This document shows positions 1 to 10,675 of a stretch of 64,000 nucleotides of DNA, piece after piece. Under the pieces are notes generated by a model. The model saw only the letters and a list, made by a program, of their open reading frames with translations, made no database searches and was not told the DNA's origin. Within the stretch, counting starts at the first letter, position 1. Every line of letters starts with the position of its first letter. The stretch lies in NCBI GenBank assembly GCA_963761445.1, contig CAVXHV010000009.1, positions 682,001-746,000 on the forward strand. The letters run 5' to 3'. The position numbers and the translations under genes are program-made. The DNA is from CAVXHV01 sp963761445. Lineage in GTDB: Bacteria; Planctomycetota; Planctomycetia; Isosphaerales; Isosphaeraceae.

Positions 1-1
1 G

Positions 2-3000
2 CGGGTGTGCGCGAACTGTCACGGCACCAAGGATCGGCCCGGCTCGTTACCCTCGTCGCTGCGGTTCGCGTCGGGGGTGTTCAAGAACGGGTCTGATCCG
101 TATCGGATGTATCAAACGCTCACGCTGGGCTTCGGCCAGATGCCGCCCCAGACCTGGATGGTGCCGGTGCAGAAGTATGATGTCATTCACTACATCCGCG
201 AAGAGTACTTGAAGACCGCGAATCCCACGCAGTATGGGCGGATTGATCCTCGCTACCTGGGCCAGTTGCCGAAGGGAAGAACGCGGGGCCCGGCGCCGTT
301 GGCCATCGATCCGTGGATCGCGATGGATTACGGCCCGAGCTTGATGGCCACGGTGGAAGCCGGTGATGACGGGTCAAACATCGCATACAAGGGAATCGCG
401 GTAAGGCTCGATCCGGGGCCTGGCGGCGTTTCGCGCGGGCGGGCGTGGTCGCTATTCGAGCACGACACATTGCGGCTGGCCGCCTCGTGGACGGGCGAGG
501 GATTCATTGACTGGGAAGGCATCAACTTCAACGGCAAGCACCAGGTACACCCTCGGGTCGTGGGTCTGGTCCGGGTTGCGAATCCGTCAGGCCCAGGCTG
601 GGGCGACCCGGAGACCGGCAGCTTCGATGACCCTAGACCGAGGGGCCGGGATGGCCGACCGTATGGCCCGCTGCCGCGGCGCTGGGGTCAGTATCGTGGG
701 TTATATCACAATGGCGGCAAGGCGATCTTGTCTTACACAGTCGGCACCACGGCAGTGCTCGAAACTCCGGGGCTCGAAGGCTTCGGAGCGACGCCGGTTT
801 TCACCCGGTCGTTCGAGATCGGCCCGCGCGAGCGTGATCTGGTGCTGCAGGTCGCCCAGCTTCCGGGTGCGCGAGCACTGCTGCGCAGGGTGAAGAACGA
901 GGATATGGGCGAGGTCGTGTTGTTCGGCTCCGATGACGGCGCCGGCGCCAGTGCGGCGGCAGCGGCGCTCTTCGACAGCCGCACGCGTGTGGAGGTTGCG
1001 CGACCGGAAGACTTCGAGATGTTCCGCCGTGACTATTCGATCAGCGCCCGGATCAAGACCAGGCGTGGGGGAACGCTCCTCGCCAAGACGGAGCCCGGCA
1101 GGGTGTGGGTGCCCGATGGGAAGGCATGGTTTGTCCGAGAAGGCAGGCTAGTTTTCGATGTGGGGTGGGTGGGGGCAGTCTCATCGCAAGGGCGCGTCGA
1201 TGATGACCGCTGGCATGACGTGGCGATCACGTTTGAGCACGCGGACAGCCGGGTTCGCTTGTTTGTCGACGGCCGGCTTGACGGTGAGGGCCGACTCAAA
1301 TCCGCCCGACATCGGCAAGGGCACGTCGTCCACCTCGGATTTGGCGCTGCCGATTTCCCGGAGCCGCAGTCGTACTTCAACGGCCGAATCGCGCGAATGA
1401 GCTTCTACGACCGAAAGATCAGCCAGAGCGAGATCGCTGCGCCCGGACCGGCGAGCCTCGTCGCCTCGTGGCCTCTCGAGTCCGTGCAAAACGGAACCGT
1501 CCCAGACACATCCGGACGCGGGCATGTCGGTTCGATCCGGCGAGAAAACGTGCCGTCCCGGGACACCCGGGTCGTCGCGGCCGGCCTGTCCAGCCGTTCG
1601 GGCGGATTCAAATGGAGCACCTCCGGGCATGGGAATCTTCGCCTGACTGTTCCGAAAGGTGACGAGACCATTCGTTTCACGCTCTGGATATGCGGAGCCT
1701 CCAAGGAAGAGGATGCGCTCGCGGCGGCCGATACGATCAAACGCGGCCAGCCAGCGCCCTTGCTTTCCGCGCTCGTGCGCGGAGGCGCGCCGATGTGGGG
1801 AACCGCTCTCGCCACGCGAGCCAAGGCCGGTCGCGATGACGGCCCGTTCGCGGTTGACGTGCTGACCCAGCCACAGGGCAATCCGTGGCTTTGTCAGATA
1901 CGCTCGACGGGCCTCGATTTCCTGCCGGGCGGCAACAAGGCTGTGCTCTGCACGTGGGACGGTGACGTCTGGGAAGTTCAAGGAATCGAAGACCGGTCCG
2001 GGAATCTCTCGTGGCGAAGGATTGCGTCGGGGCTGTTCCAACCGCTTGGGATCAAGGTGGTGCGAGGACAGATCTACGTCGCTTGCCGCGATCAAATTGT
2101 GATTCTGCGCGATTTTAACGGTGACGGTGAGACCGACTTTTATGAAAACTTCAACAGCGATCATCAAGTCACGGAGCATTTCCACGAATTTGCGATGGGC
2201 TTGCAGACTGACACGGCGGGGAACTTCTATTACGCGAAAGCCGCCCGCCACGGTCTTCCCGCCCTGGTCCCGCAGCACGGCACGCTGCTCAAAGTCAGTC
2301 GCGATGGCAGCCGGACCGACATACTCGCGACCGGCTTTCGCGCGCCGAACGGCGTATGCGTGAATCCAGACGGTACGTTCTTTGTAACGGACCAGGAAGG
2401 CTTCTGGCTGCCCAAGAACCGGATCAACTGGGTGAAACCGGGAAGCTTCCACGGCAATATGTGGGGATATCATGGTGTGACTGACTCGTCTGACTCGGCG
2501 ATGGAGCCGCCTTTATGCTGGATCACCAACAGCTTTGACCGCTCGCCGGGAGAGATCGTCCGGGTCGAAGGCAAGGGTTGGGGTGCGCTCGAGGGGAGCC
2601 TGCTCAACCTTTCTTACGGCTACGGCAAGATCTTCGTTGTGCTGGGCGAGCGCGTGGGCGAGAAGATGCAGGGCGGAATGGCCACACTGCCGATTCCGCA
2701 GTTTCCGACCGGCATCATGCGAGGACGGTTCTATCCGCGCGACCATCAGTTTTATACCTGTGGTATGTACGCCTGGGCCGGTAATCAAACGCAACCCGGG
2801 GGATTTTACCGAGTGCGCTACACTGGCAAGCCGCTTGTGGTGCCCGTCGGCCTGACGGCGCGACGCGACGGGGTGGCGATCACGTTCAGCGGTGCGCTCG
2901 ATCGCTCATCGGCGACGGACTCGAGCAGCTATTCGGTGCGGGTCTGGGGGCTGAAACGATCAGTGAATTACGGTTCGGAGCACATTGACGAGCGCTCGCT

Positions 3001-3211
3001 TTTGATCCGTGCAGCCAACCTATCAGCCGATGGACGAACTGTGGAGCTTGGGATTGCAGACCTGGCACCAACGTGGTGCATGGCGATCAAGTATGCAATC
3101 AGGGGTGCTACGGGCTTGCAAGTCATCGGCGAGATTGACAACACGATCCACCGGTTGGGTGATGCCGCGGTGGCTGACTTCGATCAGAACGCGAGTCCCC
3201 ACGCAAGATGA
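2..3211 (+). CDS. Cytochrome c / DUF6797 / LamG / beta-propeller protein, 5' partial
   Basis: The frame is open from the first bases, so the true start lies upstream. It opens with a heme-c motif CANCH (residues 2-6), followed by GFGQMPPQ, whose Met would be the distal heme ligand. The family pattern continues with a DUF6797-like stretch (about 95-300), a LamG/concanavalin-like domain (about 330-480, with 'DDRWHDVAITFEHADSRVRLF') and a sugar-dehydrogenase-like beta-propeller (about 620-930). Such multi-domain proteins are typical of planctomycetes and are exported; they are thought to act in periplasmic oxidation or polysaccharide use, but the substrate cannot be read from sequence. It ends 12 bp from the convergent DUF255 gene. 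The domain order is confident; the enzymatic role is inferred. Confidence 0.85.
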   Translation, partial: RVCANCHGTKDRPGSLPSSLRFASGVFKNGSDPYRMYQTLTLGFGQMPPQTWMVPVQKYDVIHYIREEYLKTANPTQYGRIDPRYLGQLPKGRTRGPAPLAIDPWIAMDYGPSLMATVEAGDDGSNIAYKGIAVRLDPGPGGVSRGRAWSLFEHDTLRLAASWTGEGFIDWEGINFNGKHQVHPRVVGLVRVANPSGPGWGDPETGSFDDPRPRGRDGRPYGPLPRRWGQYRGLYHNGGKAILSYTVGTTAVLETPGLEGFGATPVFTRSFEIGPRERDLVLQVAQLPGARALLRRVKNEDMGEVVLFGSDDGAGASAAAAALFDSRTRVEVARPEDFEMFRRDYSISARIKTRRGGTLLAKTEPGRVWVPDGKAWFVREGRLVFDVGWVGAVSSQGRVDDDRWHDVAITFEHADSRVRLFVDGRLDGEGRLKSARHRQGHVVHLGFGAADFPEPQSYFNGRIARMSFYDRKISQSEIAAPGPASLVASWPLESVQNGTVPDTSGRGHVGSIRRENVPSRDTRVVAAGLSSRSGGFKWSTSGHGNLRLTVPKGDETIRFTLWICGASKEEDALAAADTIKRGQPAPLLSALVRGGAPMWGTALATRAKAGRDDGPFAVDVLTQPQGNPWLCQIRSTGLDFLPGGNKAVLCTWDGDVWEVQGIEDRSGNLSWRRIASGLFQPLGIKVVRGQIYVACRDQIVILRDFNGDGETDFYENFNSDHQVTEHFHEFAMGLQTDTAGNFYYAKAARHGLPALVPQHGTLLKVSRDGSRTDILATGFRAPNGVCVNPDGTFFVTDQEGFWLPKNRINWVKPGSFHGNMWGYHGVTDSSDSAMEPPLCWITNSFDRSPGEIVRVEGKGWGALEGSLLNLSYGYGKIFVVLGERVGEKMQGGMATLPIPQFPTGIMRGRFYPRDHQFYTCGMYAWAGNQTQPGGFYRVRYTGKPLVVPVGLTARRDGVAITFSGALDRSSATDSSSYSVRVWGLKRSVNYGSEHIDERSLLIRAANLSADGRTVELGIADLAPTWCMAIKYAIRGATGLQVIGEIDNTIHRLGDAAVADFDQNASPHAR

Positions 3212-3222
3212 TCAAGCTATCG

Positions 3223-5269
3223 TCACGGGACATGCTCCCAACCTTCGACACCGAGGAGCGGTTCGCGGCACGTGCCGTTCTCGCAGACGTAGGTCGTCGT
3301 CCGCCCTTCACGGAGCGGCCGATCAGCGAGGCTCGAGACTATGCCCGCGAGGAGCGCGGCTTGTTCGGGTGTCGAGACGGCCACGACCTTGCGCGGGCGG
3401 AACTTGATGGCAATCGTGTCGAGGACGGCGCGTGTCACAGCGGGGTCAGGGCCAGCGATCACGGCGAACTCGGTTACTGTGCCGAGCAGGAAATCGAGTG
3501 CGATCAGGCTCTGTCCACACGCAGCGGGCTCGCGCTCGAGTACGGAGGCGATGGCTTCGAGCGCCTGTTTGCCCGAGGCGGTCAAGTCGGCTCGGCCGGT
3601 CAGGGCGCCGAGTCGCAGAAGCGCGGTCGCTGCCAAACCGCTGCCGGAGGGAGTTGCGTTGTCGTGGATGTCTTTCTGGCGAGCGATCAGCGCCTCGTGC
3701 CGGCGGCCGGTGAAGAAGAACCCCCCCTGCTCCGGATCGCCGAATTCGTCGATCATGATCGCCGAGAGCGCCAGGGCAGATTCGACCCAGCGCGGTTCGC
3801 CGGTCGACTCGTACAGACGGGTCAGACCGTCGATGAAGCTCGCGTAGTCGTCGAGATAGGCATCGAGCTTGGCTTGACCGTCCTTGAACGTGTGGAGCAA
3901 GCGGCCGTCGCTTTGCCTCATTCGGTCCAGTATGAAGGCGGCGGCACGCCCGGCGGCTTCGAGGTAGGGTTCATGAGAGAGGACGCGGCCTCCTTCTGCC
4001 AGAGCGGCAATCATCATGCCGTTCCAGGAAACGAGAACCTTGGTGTCCATAGCCGGCGGCACGCGTTTCTCGCGCACGGCCAGAAGGAGAGCGCGGGAAG
4101 ACGCGAGCTCGGCTTCGAGGTCGCCAGGATCGCGGCCCAGCAGTTTGGCCGCCTGTTCGACGGGCTTGGGCAGGTTGAGGATGTTGTGATCCTCCCAGTT
4201 GCCTTCCTCGGTGATGTCGTAGATGTAACAGAAAGTCCTGGCGCGTTCGGAACCCAGGACGTCGGTGACTTCGGCCTGGGACCAGACGTAGAATTTGCCT
4301 TCAACTCCTTCGCTGTCGGCATCCTCGGTCGAATGGAATGCGCCATCGGAGCCGGTCATCCGGCCGAGCACGTAGTTCATCGTTTCGCGGGCGACCTGGC
4401 GGAACGACGGATCACCGGTCGCCTGCAAGGCTTCGAGGTAGGTCGAGCTCAAAAGGGCGTTATCGTAGAGCATTTTTTCGAAGTGGGGCACAAGCCACCG
4501 TTCGTCCGTGGAATAGCGTGCGAAGCCGCCGCCCAAGTGATCGTAGATTCCTCCCCGCGCCATTTTCTGGAGCGTGTGACGCACGGCGTGCAGGGCCTGG
4601 GCGTCGCCGGTTCGCAGGTAATGGCGCAGCAAAACGCGAAGATCCATGGGATGCGGAAACTTCGGGGCCCGGCCGAAGCCGCCGTGTATCGCGTCGAAGT
4701 TTCGCATCAGGGTTCGCCCCGCCTGGTCGAGCAGCGTCCAGTCGAGCGGACCGGTTGCCTTGCTGATCGAAGCGAACGCCGCGCAGTTGCTCGGTCATCA
4801 CGTGCGCGGATTCGGCGATTTCTTCGTGCCGTTCTTCCCAGGCGCGGTGGACGCTCAGCAGCACGCGCGGGAAGCCGGCCATGCCGCGCGAGTCGGTGGG
4901 CGGAAAGTAAGTCCCACCGAAGAACGGCTTGCACTGGGGCGTCAAGAAAACCGACATGGGCCAGCCGCCGTGTCCGGTCATGGCCATGACGGCGGACATG
5001 TAGATCTGGTCGAGGTCGGGTCGCTCTTCGCGGTCGACCTTGATGTTGACGAAGTGCTTGTTCATGAGGGCGGCGATCTCGAGGTTCTCGAAGCTCTCGT
5101 GCTCCATCACATGGCACCAGTGACATGCTGAGTAACCGATCGACAAGAATATCGGCTTGCTTTCCGATCGAGCCTTTTCGAGAGCTTCAGGACCCCAGGG
5201 ATACCAATCGACGGGATTGGTCGCATGCTGGAGCAGATACGGGCTGGTCTCGCGGGCGAGGCGATTCAT
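3223..5269 (-). CDS. DUF255 thioredoxin-fold protein (YyaL/SPATA20 family), one frameshift
   Basis: The N-terminal half carries the family signature 'SPYLLQHATNPVDWYPWG' and a thioredoxin-like active site CHWC in 'GYSACHWCHVME'. The C-terminal half, in another frame, has 'GGFGRAPKFPHPMDL' and an alpha/alpha-barrel (six-hairpin glycosidase-like) region. Together they make one normal-length protein of about 680 residues. The switch lies near 4775, where one extra base in the run after MTEQLRG restores the downstream frame FASISKATGPLDW. The start given is ATG at 5269; an upstream in-frame GTG at 5314 has a better ribosome site (AGGAAAG) and may be the real start. The molecular function of the family is unsettled. 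The frameshift is probably a sequence error, since the protein is otherwise well conserved. Confidence 0.8.
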
Positions 5270-5400
5270 TGCGGGACTTGCAGCGGACGCCGAGCTCTGG
5301 GGAGGTGAATTCACAGATCGACTTTCCTGGCCAAAAGAGGCGCGAAAGATGTGACGAGCACGATGTTTGTAAGTCGGAGAACGACGCTGGAACCGCCCGT

Positions 5401-7111
5401 TCAGCGGGTAGAGCCCACGCCGGCCTTGCCGAAGAGGGCTTGCCGCATGCCGGGCTCCGGGCGTCCGGCGTTTTCGTTCCAGTAGCGGAACCCGGCCTTC
5501 CAATCCCAGATGGCCCAACCGATCCCAGCTCCCTCGGCAGCCTCACGGAATGCTTGGTAGTAATGAGCACGAGACGCACCGTCGGCCGTGGTGAAGCAGC
5601 CGAACTCGCCGACATGAACCGGACGTCCATAGTAGTCCGACCATTCCCGGGCTTGATCGATGGAAAGAGCAAAAGCCCGACGGCTGCTGGGATTGGTCGC
5701 CTTCGGCTCGTTGTTATAGTCCTTCAACCAATTGATCACCGACGGGCTCAGCTTGAGCGAAGGAGCGGGCACCAGGGGATGCAGAGGCGGTCCGGGAAAG
5801 AGGATGCCCGTGAGTTTTGTGTCGGGGCCAGACCAGGTCGCACCTTGGTGGGTGAAGTAGAATGGTTCATAGCTATGGACGCTCACGATCAGGTTTTCGT
5901 CATCGTCGCTCAGCCGCAGGTTGGGCAACTCGCCGATACTGTTCCATCGGCCGGGCCCGAGGAAGATTGTTCGAGAAGGGTTTGTCCTGCGGATGATCTT
6001 GATCGTGTTCGCGAAGATGGGATTTATCACCTCTGTGGTCGCAGCGTCCTTGGGCTCATTCAAGAGCTCGAAGGAGAGCGACTCGGGCGACCTGGCGTAG
6101 TGGGCCGCGAGCTGCGACCAGATCGATTTCGAACTTTGCGGTCAGGGCCTTGGGGTCGCTCGTGAAGTCGTCGAAGTGATGGATGTTGATCAAGACGCCG
6201 AGCTTCTCGCGCAGGCCGGCGTCGACGAGCTCATCAACACGCGCAAAGAACTCGGGTTTGATTCGGAAATCGGGCGCGGGGCCCGTGTAATGATGCCAGG
6301 CGATGGGGATACGAACATGGTCGAATCCCTCGTTCTTGATCAGGCGAAGATCCGAGGCGCTATAGTGCCCCCCCCAATCCTGGCCCGGCGGCGCTTCGAG
6401 GCTATTGGCAAGGTTAGCTCCGCGGAGAAATCGCTTGGCTGCCCGGTGCGCCGGCGACGATCGCCCTTCGATCCGCCGCATCTCGCGGAAATCGGCCGGC
6501 TTCGCTGCCCGGCCAAAAAGGCTGATGGTTACCGGGCGCCCTCCCGCGACCTGAAAGCGGGTGAAGAGCGTCTGGTTGTGCCAGCTTCGCGCATAGTGCG
6601 ATCCCGCAACGGCGGGAGCATCGTTTGTTTGGCGAACGATGATGCCGCCGCCGCTCTGCCACGCGACCGACTGATCACCTATTCGCGCCTCGAATCCACC
6701 GCCGGTGAGCGTCGCGCCCTCTGCTCTGATTTCGTCCCAAAGAACTTCCTCCCGGTAGACAACGCCCCTGGAGGCCTCCTCCCACGGGCCCATCAAAGTC
6801 AAGGTGACGGTGCCCGAATGAGTGGGTGTGAACTCAATTGCCAGGGATCGCCAGCCGACGTAGGTCACCGCAAAGCCAATCGTGTAGCCCCGCGGCTTTT
6901 CCGCTTCGGGAAGCCAGTTCATCCGCGCGATCGTCCCGTTTCCCGCGACCACGCGACCATTTTCAAGCGAACCGGTGGCGGCATCGCCCGTCAGGTCGAA
7001 GCGCGCGGTCGCGGCCATCCTGGGCGGTCCATCGTCCGCCTGAGCCGCAGTCGGGACCAGCACGCATACCAGCGCGAGCGAGGCTTTGATTGTCGCACGT
7101 CGAGTATCCAT
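5401..7111 (-). CDS. Secreted GH5-like glycoside hydrolase, one frameshift
   Basis: From ATG at 7111 the product has a signal peptide (hydrophobic SLALVCVLVPTAAQA, cleavage near residue 24), a beta-sandwich module rich in WRSLAIEF/TVTLTLMGP strands (about 30-230), then a TIM-barrel start 'RGANLANSLEAP' with 'GVLINIHHFDDF'. The remainder sits in another frame and holds the likely acid/base Glu in 'LLNEP' and the likely nucleophile in 'VGEFGC', both typical of GH5 cellulase-like enzymes. The switch is at about 6127-6129, where one surplus base in GAAATCG breaks KFESIWSQL. Predicted role: extracellular or periplasmic beta-glucan or related polysaccharide cleavage; the exact substrate is unknown. 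It is divergent from the next gene across 232 bp. Confidence 0.8.
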
Positions 7112-7343
7112 GATTGAACCGCTTTTGAATCGATGGTTTGCCGCTCGCCGGCGGCGAGCGATGACCTCAGTTTCACAGCACACAGCCCCAGACGCAAGAG
7201 TAGAGGCCAAGCCGATGATGAAGTGAGGCACTGCTGCTATAATCGAGACGGCGGCGATGATGAAAATCTGGGGCTCGTCGACGGCAGTAAAGGCCGCGTG
7301 GGCGAGCATCTGTCCAGCGATTTATAGAAAGGGATAAAGAGAC

Positions 7344-8498
7344 ATGGCTCTGAGGACTAATCGCCGGCGATTTGTCGGACGGACGGCGCAGACGTTGGGA
7401 ATTCTTGCGTTCATGGGTCGCAGCCCCGCGCGGTCTCAGACCGCGTCTGATGGGACCAAGACCGCGCCGCGTCCTGCTAAAGCCACCGAACTGATCGAGC
7501 GCGGCATTGCCTTTCTCCGGCCGCGGCAGGACGCCAAGGGTGGGTGGTCGACCCAGCGCGAACCCGGCGTTACTGCTCTTGTCGTCACGGCACTCGTCCG
7601 CTCGGGGGAAGTCGCGCCGAGCGACCCAGCCGTAACCAAGGCGCTGGCTTATCTCGAGGGATTCATCGGGCCCAATGGTGGATTGTCGGAGGCACCTCAC
7701 GCAAATTACTCGACCTCGATCGCTCTTGTTGCTTTCCAGCAAGCCAACGTGAACGGCCGGTATGACCGCATCATCAAGGCTGGCCAGAAATTCTTGACGA
7801 CGATGCAGTGGGATGAGAGCGAGAACAAGTCGCGCGATAATGCATTTTACGGGGGCGCTGGCTACGGCGGGTCGAACAGCCGGCCTGACCTATCGAACAC
7901 CGCGTTCTTCATTGAATCACTTCGCGATACCGGGCTGCCCGCAGACGATCCCAGCTTGAAGAAAGCACTGATCTTCGTGTCCCGCTGCCAGAACTTGAAG
8001 AGCGAGTTCAACGATCAGGAGTGGGCCGGCAAGGTCAACGACGGAGGGTTCATCTATACGGCCGCCAACGGCGGCCAGACCATGGCGGGCAAAGAGGCTG
8101 ATGGCGGGCTGAGGTCTTATGCCAGCATGACCTATGCGGGTCTCAAGAGCATGATCTACGCTGGTCTCGGCCACGACGACCCGCGCGTGAAGGCCGCCCT
8201 TAATTACATCAAACACCATTACACGCTGGACGAGAACCCCGGGCTCGGTCAGCAAGGTCTTTATTACTTCTACCACACCTTCGCCAAAACGATGTTTGTG
8301 CTGGGTGAACCGACCTTGATCGACTCTGCCGGCAACAGCCATGATTGGCGCGCCGAGCTTGTCGAGGCCCTGGCAAAGCGGCAACAACGCGAAGGCGGGT
8401 GGGTCAACCCAGCGGACCGATTCATGGAAGGAGACCCGAATCTGGTGACGGCATACGCACTCTTGGCTTTGGCCTACACGCGAGCAAAGACCAAGTGA
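7344..8498 (+). CDS. Tat-exported prenyltransferase/squalene-oxidase repeat protein
   Basis: The 384-residue product begins with a twin-arginine signal (RRRFVGR followed by a hydrophobic stretch). The mature part repeats the alpha/alpha-toroid pattern of terpenoid-cyclase-like proteins: several helical pairs with GGW/GGL/GGF turns, such as 'KGGWSTQREPGVTALVVTAL' and 'REGGWVNPADRF'. These repeats occur in squalene cyclases and prenyltransferases. The protein is about 60 percent of squalene-hopene cyclase length and I see no DxDD catalytic motif, so a non-cyclase role, perhaps carbohydrate or lipid binding, is as likely. The ribosome site is AAAGG/AAGAGA before ATG 7344. A TATAAT box near 7234 could be part of its promoter, but no good -35 hexamer accompanies it. 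Confidence 0.8.
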   Translation: MALRTNRRRFVGRTAQTLGILAFMGRSPARSQTASDGTKTAPRPAKATELIERGIAFLRPRQDAKGGWSTQREPGVTALVVTALVRSGEVAPSDPAVTKALAYLEGFIGPNGGLSEAPHANYSTSIALVAFQQANVNGRYDRIIKAGQKFLTTMQWDESENKSRDNAFYGGAGYGGSNSRPDLSNTAFFIESLRDTGLPADDPSLKKALIFVSRCQNLKSEFNDQEWAGKVNDGGFIYTAANGGQTMAGKEADGGLRSYASMTYAGLKSMIYAGLGHDDPRVKAALNYIKHHYTLDENPGLGQQGLYYFYHTFAKTMFVLGEPTLIDSAGNSHDWRAELVEALAKRQQREGGWVNPADRFMEGDPNLVTAYALLALAYTRAKTK

Positions 8499-8551
8499 AG
8501 TAGGACGTGCCAGAACAGCGCGTCCACCGAGCACCGCAGCGATAGTGAAAG

Positions 8552-8998
8552 CTACTCGCTCAACTCCCTCTGAATGCGAAACTTCATCTGGCCGAGTTCG
8601 TCGCCCACGTACTCGCTGTGGGGCCAAGGCCAGTTCACGGGGTCGCCACTGAAGCGTGGAATGAGATGCCAGTGACAGTGGTCGATCGTTTGCCCCGCGG
8701 CGTGCCCGTTGTTCACGATAACATTAAGACCTTGCGCACCGGTGGCAGCAACGACCGCCCGAGCGAGTCGCGGCAGGAGAGCGCACACTGCGCCGGCAAG
8801 TGAGTCGGGAAGGTCTGCCAGCCTGGCATAATGTGCCTTCGGTACGAGCAGAGTGTGGCCCTGAATGACCGGGTTGATGTCGAGAAATGCGACTGATTCA
8901 TCTGTCTCGATCACGCGGGCCGACGAAATCTCACCGCGGACGATCTTGCAAAAGATGCAATCAGAGTCGTGTGCTATCACGAGTGCGCGTTCCAACAT
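8552..8998 (-). CDS. HIT family nucleotide hydrolase
   Basis: A 148-residue protein with the zinc-ribbon-like N-terminal 'CIFCKIVRGE' and the histidine-triad active site 'HCHWHLIPR' near residues 108-116. HIT hydrolases of this Hint/Fhit-like type cleave nucleoside phosphoramidates or dinucleoside polyphosphates in the cytoplasm; the central His of the triad is the nucleophile. It lies 126 bp downstream of rplQ on the same strand and could be read from the end of the alpha operon, though the gap leaves room for its own promoter. Length and motifs are normal. Confidence 0.92.
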   Translation of the reverse strand: MLERALVIAHDSDCIFCKIVRGEISSARVIETDESVAFLDINPVIQGHTLLVPKAHYARLADLPDSLAGAVCALLPRLARAVVAATGAQGLNVIVNNGHAAGQTIDHCHWHLIPRFSGDPVNWPWPHSEYVGDELGQMKFRIQRELSE

Positions 8999-9124
8999 TT
9001 CGGTAGCGAACGAAGCCGGTCACAGATGCCAGCGCTGACAGCTCGCAAGCTCATTTCACGGCAGCTTGCCACAAGTTTTCGAGAGGACGGTCCTGACGCG
9101 AGAATCGCACCCAGGCGAGCCGCG

Positions 9125-9532
9125 TCAGTTCGCGACGACGGCGGGCTTGGTCGGTGCCTTGATGGTTTCGTCTGCACCCAGGAGAGTGATAACGGCCATC
9201 GGAGCCGCGTCTCCCTGGCGAACTTTGGCGAGTTTGTAGATGCGAGTGTACCCCCCGGATCGTTCCTTGTAACGAGGACCAATCTCGTGGAATAACATGT
9301 ATGCCACTTTCTTGCTCGTCAGTACGGCCGAACACCGGCGGAAATGATCGAGATTCCAGCCGTCTTTAGCCAGAGTGATGAGTTTCTCGGTAAATGGCTG
9401 GACTTCCTTGGCTTTCGCCAGCGTCGTCCGAATCTTACCGTGTTCGATCAAAGCGGTGGCGAGGTTGCGCAAGAGCATCCGGCGATGAGATGGTGACCGT
9501 TTGAATTTACGGCCGGCTTTCTGGTGACGCAT
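9125..9532 (-). CDS. rplQ: 50S ribosomal protein L17
   Basis: The start is placed at ATG 9532 because the L17 family begins MRHQKAGRKF; reading further upstream adds 21 residues not found in the family. The 135-residue product keeps the N-terminal basic block, 'RRMLLRNLATALIEHGKIRTTLAKAKE' region and the conserved 'GGYTRIYKL' near the C-terminus. It follows rpoA after 100 bp as the last ribosomal gene of the alpha operon. L17 binds near the peptide exit tunnel of the large subunit. The ribosome site is weak, suggesting translation coupled to the transcript context. Confidence 0.96.
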   Translation of the reverse strand: MRHQKAGRKFKRSPSHRRMLLRNLATALIEHGKIRTTLAKAKEVQPFTEKLITLAKDGWNLDHFRRCSAVLTSKKVAYMLFHEIGPRYKERSGGYTRIYKLAKVRQGDAAPMAVITLLGADETIKAPTKPAVVAN

Positions 9533-9632
9533 TTGAGACGACGGTCCGTGGTTAGTCGTGAGTGAAGGCGGCTGAAAGAGTCGTGTCGCCGGCATCCAAA
9601 AAGCGACTTCTGTTCGTGGAATGCCTTCTGGC

Positions 9633-10637
9633 TCAGCCGCCAGCCTTCGCAGGGACGTTCATTCCGAGATCCAAACCGATTTCGTGCAACTTGGCGCGGA
9701 CTTCCTTGAGGGTTGTCTCGCCGAAGTTCCTGACGTTCAAAAGCTGGTCTTCATTCCGTGTCACCAGATGGCGAACGGTAGTGATTCCCTCGCTTTCAAG
9801 GCAATTGGTCGCGCGGACAGAAAGTTCGAGCTCGGCCAAGCTCATGTCGAGTTTCCGCTCGAGCTCGGCATCCACCGGCATGTGCTGTGACCCGTCGCCG
9901 GAGAGGGCCTCCGACGGCAAACCGGGTCCGGGCTCATTGTACTGGACGAACGGGTTCAAGTGCTTTCGGAGGATCTTCGCAGCCTCGACCAGCGCCATTT
10001 CGGGGCCGAGAACGCCCGTCGTCCAGATTCGAAGAATCAGCTTATCATAATTTGTCCTCTGGCCGACACGCGTGTTCTCGACGTGGTATTCAACGCGATG
10101 AACAGGGCTGAAACTCGCGTCGATCGGAATGACCCCGATCTCGACATCTTCCGTGTGCCCCTCAGCCGCCGTGCGATAGCCGCGGCCGTTCTCGACTGTC
10201 ATTTCCAGGTGGAACGGCACGTCCGCGGTGAGCGAGCACAGGATATGGTCGGGATTGATGATCTCAACTGACTCATCGTGAAGAATGTCAGCAGCCGTCA
10301 CCACCCCCTGCCGATCGCGGTCGATCCGGATCGTCCGCACCGATTCGGAGTGGTTCTTCACGACGAGCAGCTTGACGTTGAGCACCAGGTCGGTGATGTC
10401 GTCGACCATGCCGGGAATCGAAGAAAACTCGTGATGTACGCCGTGAATCTTGATTTTCGTAATCGCGCTGCCTTCCAGGCTCGACAGCAGGATCCGGCGC
10501 AGGCTGTTGCCGACTGTGTGGCCGAAGCCACGCTCGAAGGGCTCCACGTGGAACTCGCCGAATGTATCGGTCAACGTCTCGCGGTTGCAGATCACCCGGC
10601 TGGGCAGTTCGAGGCCACGCCAACGGATACGCATCAA
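9633..10637 (-). CDS. rpoA: DNA-directed RNA polymerase subunit alpha
   Basis: The 334-residue product matches the usual alpha length. The N-terminal dimerisation domain (about 1-230) includes 'GFGHTVGNSLRRILLSSLEGSAI', and the C-terminal domain (about 255-320) has the helix-hairpin-helix region 'NCLESEGITTVRHLV', which contacts UP elements and activators. It lies 38 bp after rpsD and 100 bp before rplQ, the standard alpha-operon order. No frameshift is visible. Confidence 0.98.
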   Translation of the reverse strand: MMRIRWRGLELPSRVICNRETLTDTFGEFHVEPFERGFGHTVGNSLRRILLSSLEGSAITKIKIHGVHHEFSSIPGMVDDITDLVLNVKLLVVKNHSESVRTIRIDRDRQGVVTAADILHDESVEIINPDHILCSLTADVPFHLEMTVENGRGYRTAAEGHTEDVEIGVIPIDASFSPVHRVEYHVENTRVGQRTNYDKLILRIWTTGVLGPEMALVEAAKILRKHLNPFVQYNEPGPGLPSEALSGDGSQHMPVDAELERKLDMSLAELELSVRATNCLESEGITTVRHLVTRNEDQLLNVRNFGETTLKEVRAKLHEIGLDLGMNVPAKAGG

Positions 10638-10675
10638 AAGTCTCCCCCATCCAGAACTCGCGGAACCTTCCCTCG

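Noticed and set aside
1181..2473. Minus-strand frame of 430 residues opposite the cytochrome/propeller gene
   Set aside because: Antisense shadow of a well-supported gene; its sequence has no recognisable motif.
3208..4989. Plus-strand frame of 593 residues opposite the DUF255 gene
   Set aside because: Antisense shadow; the opposite strand encodes the clear DUF255 family protein.
7229..7240. Promoter of the terpenoid-cyclase-like gene from a TATAAT box
   Set aside because: No acceptable -35 at proper distance; kept only as a remark in the gene entry.
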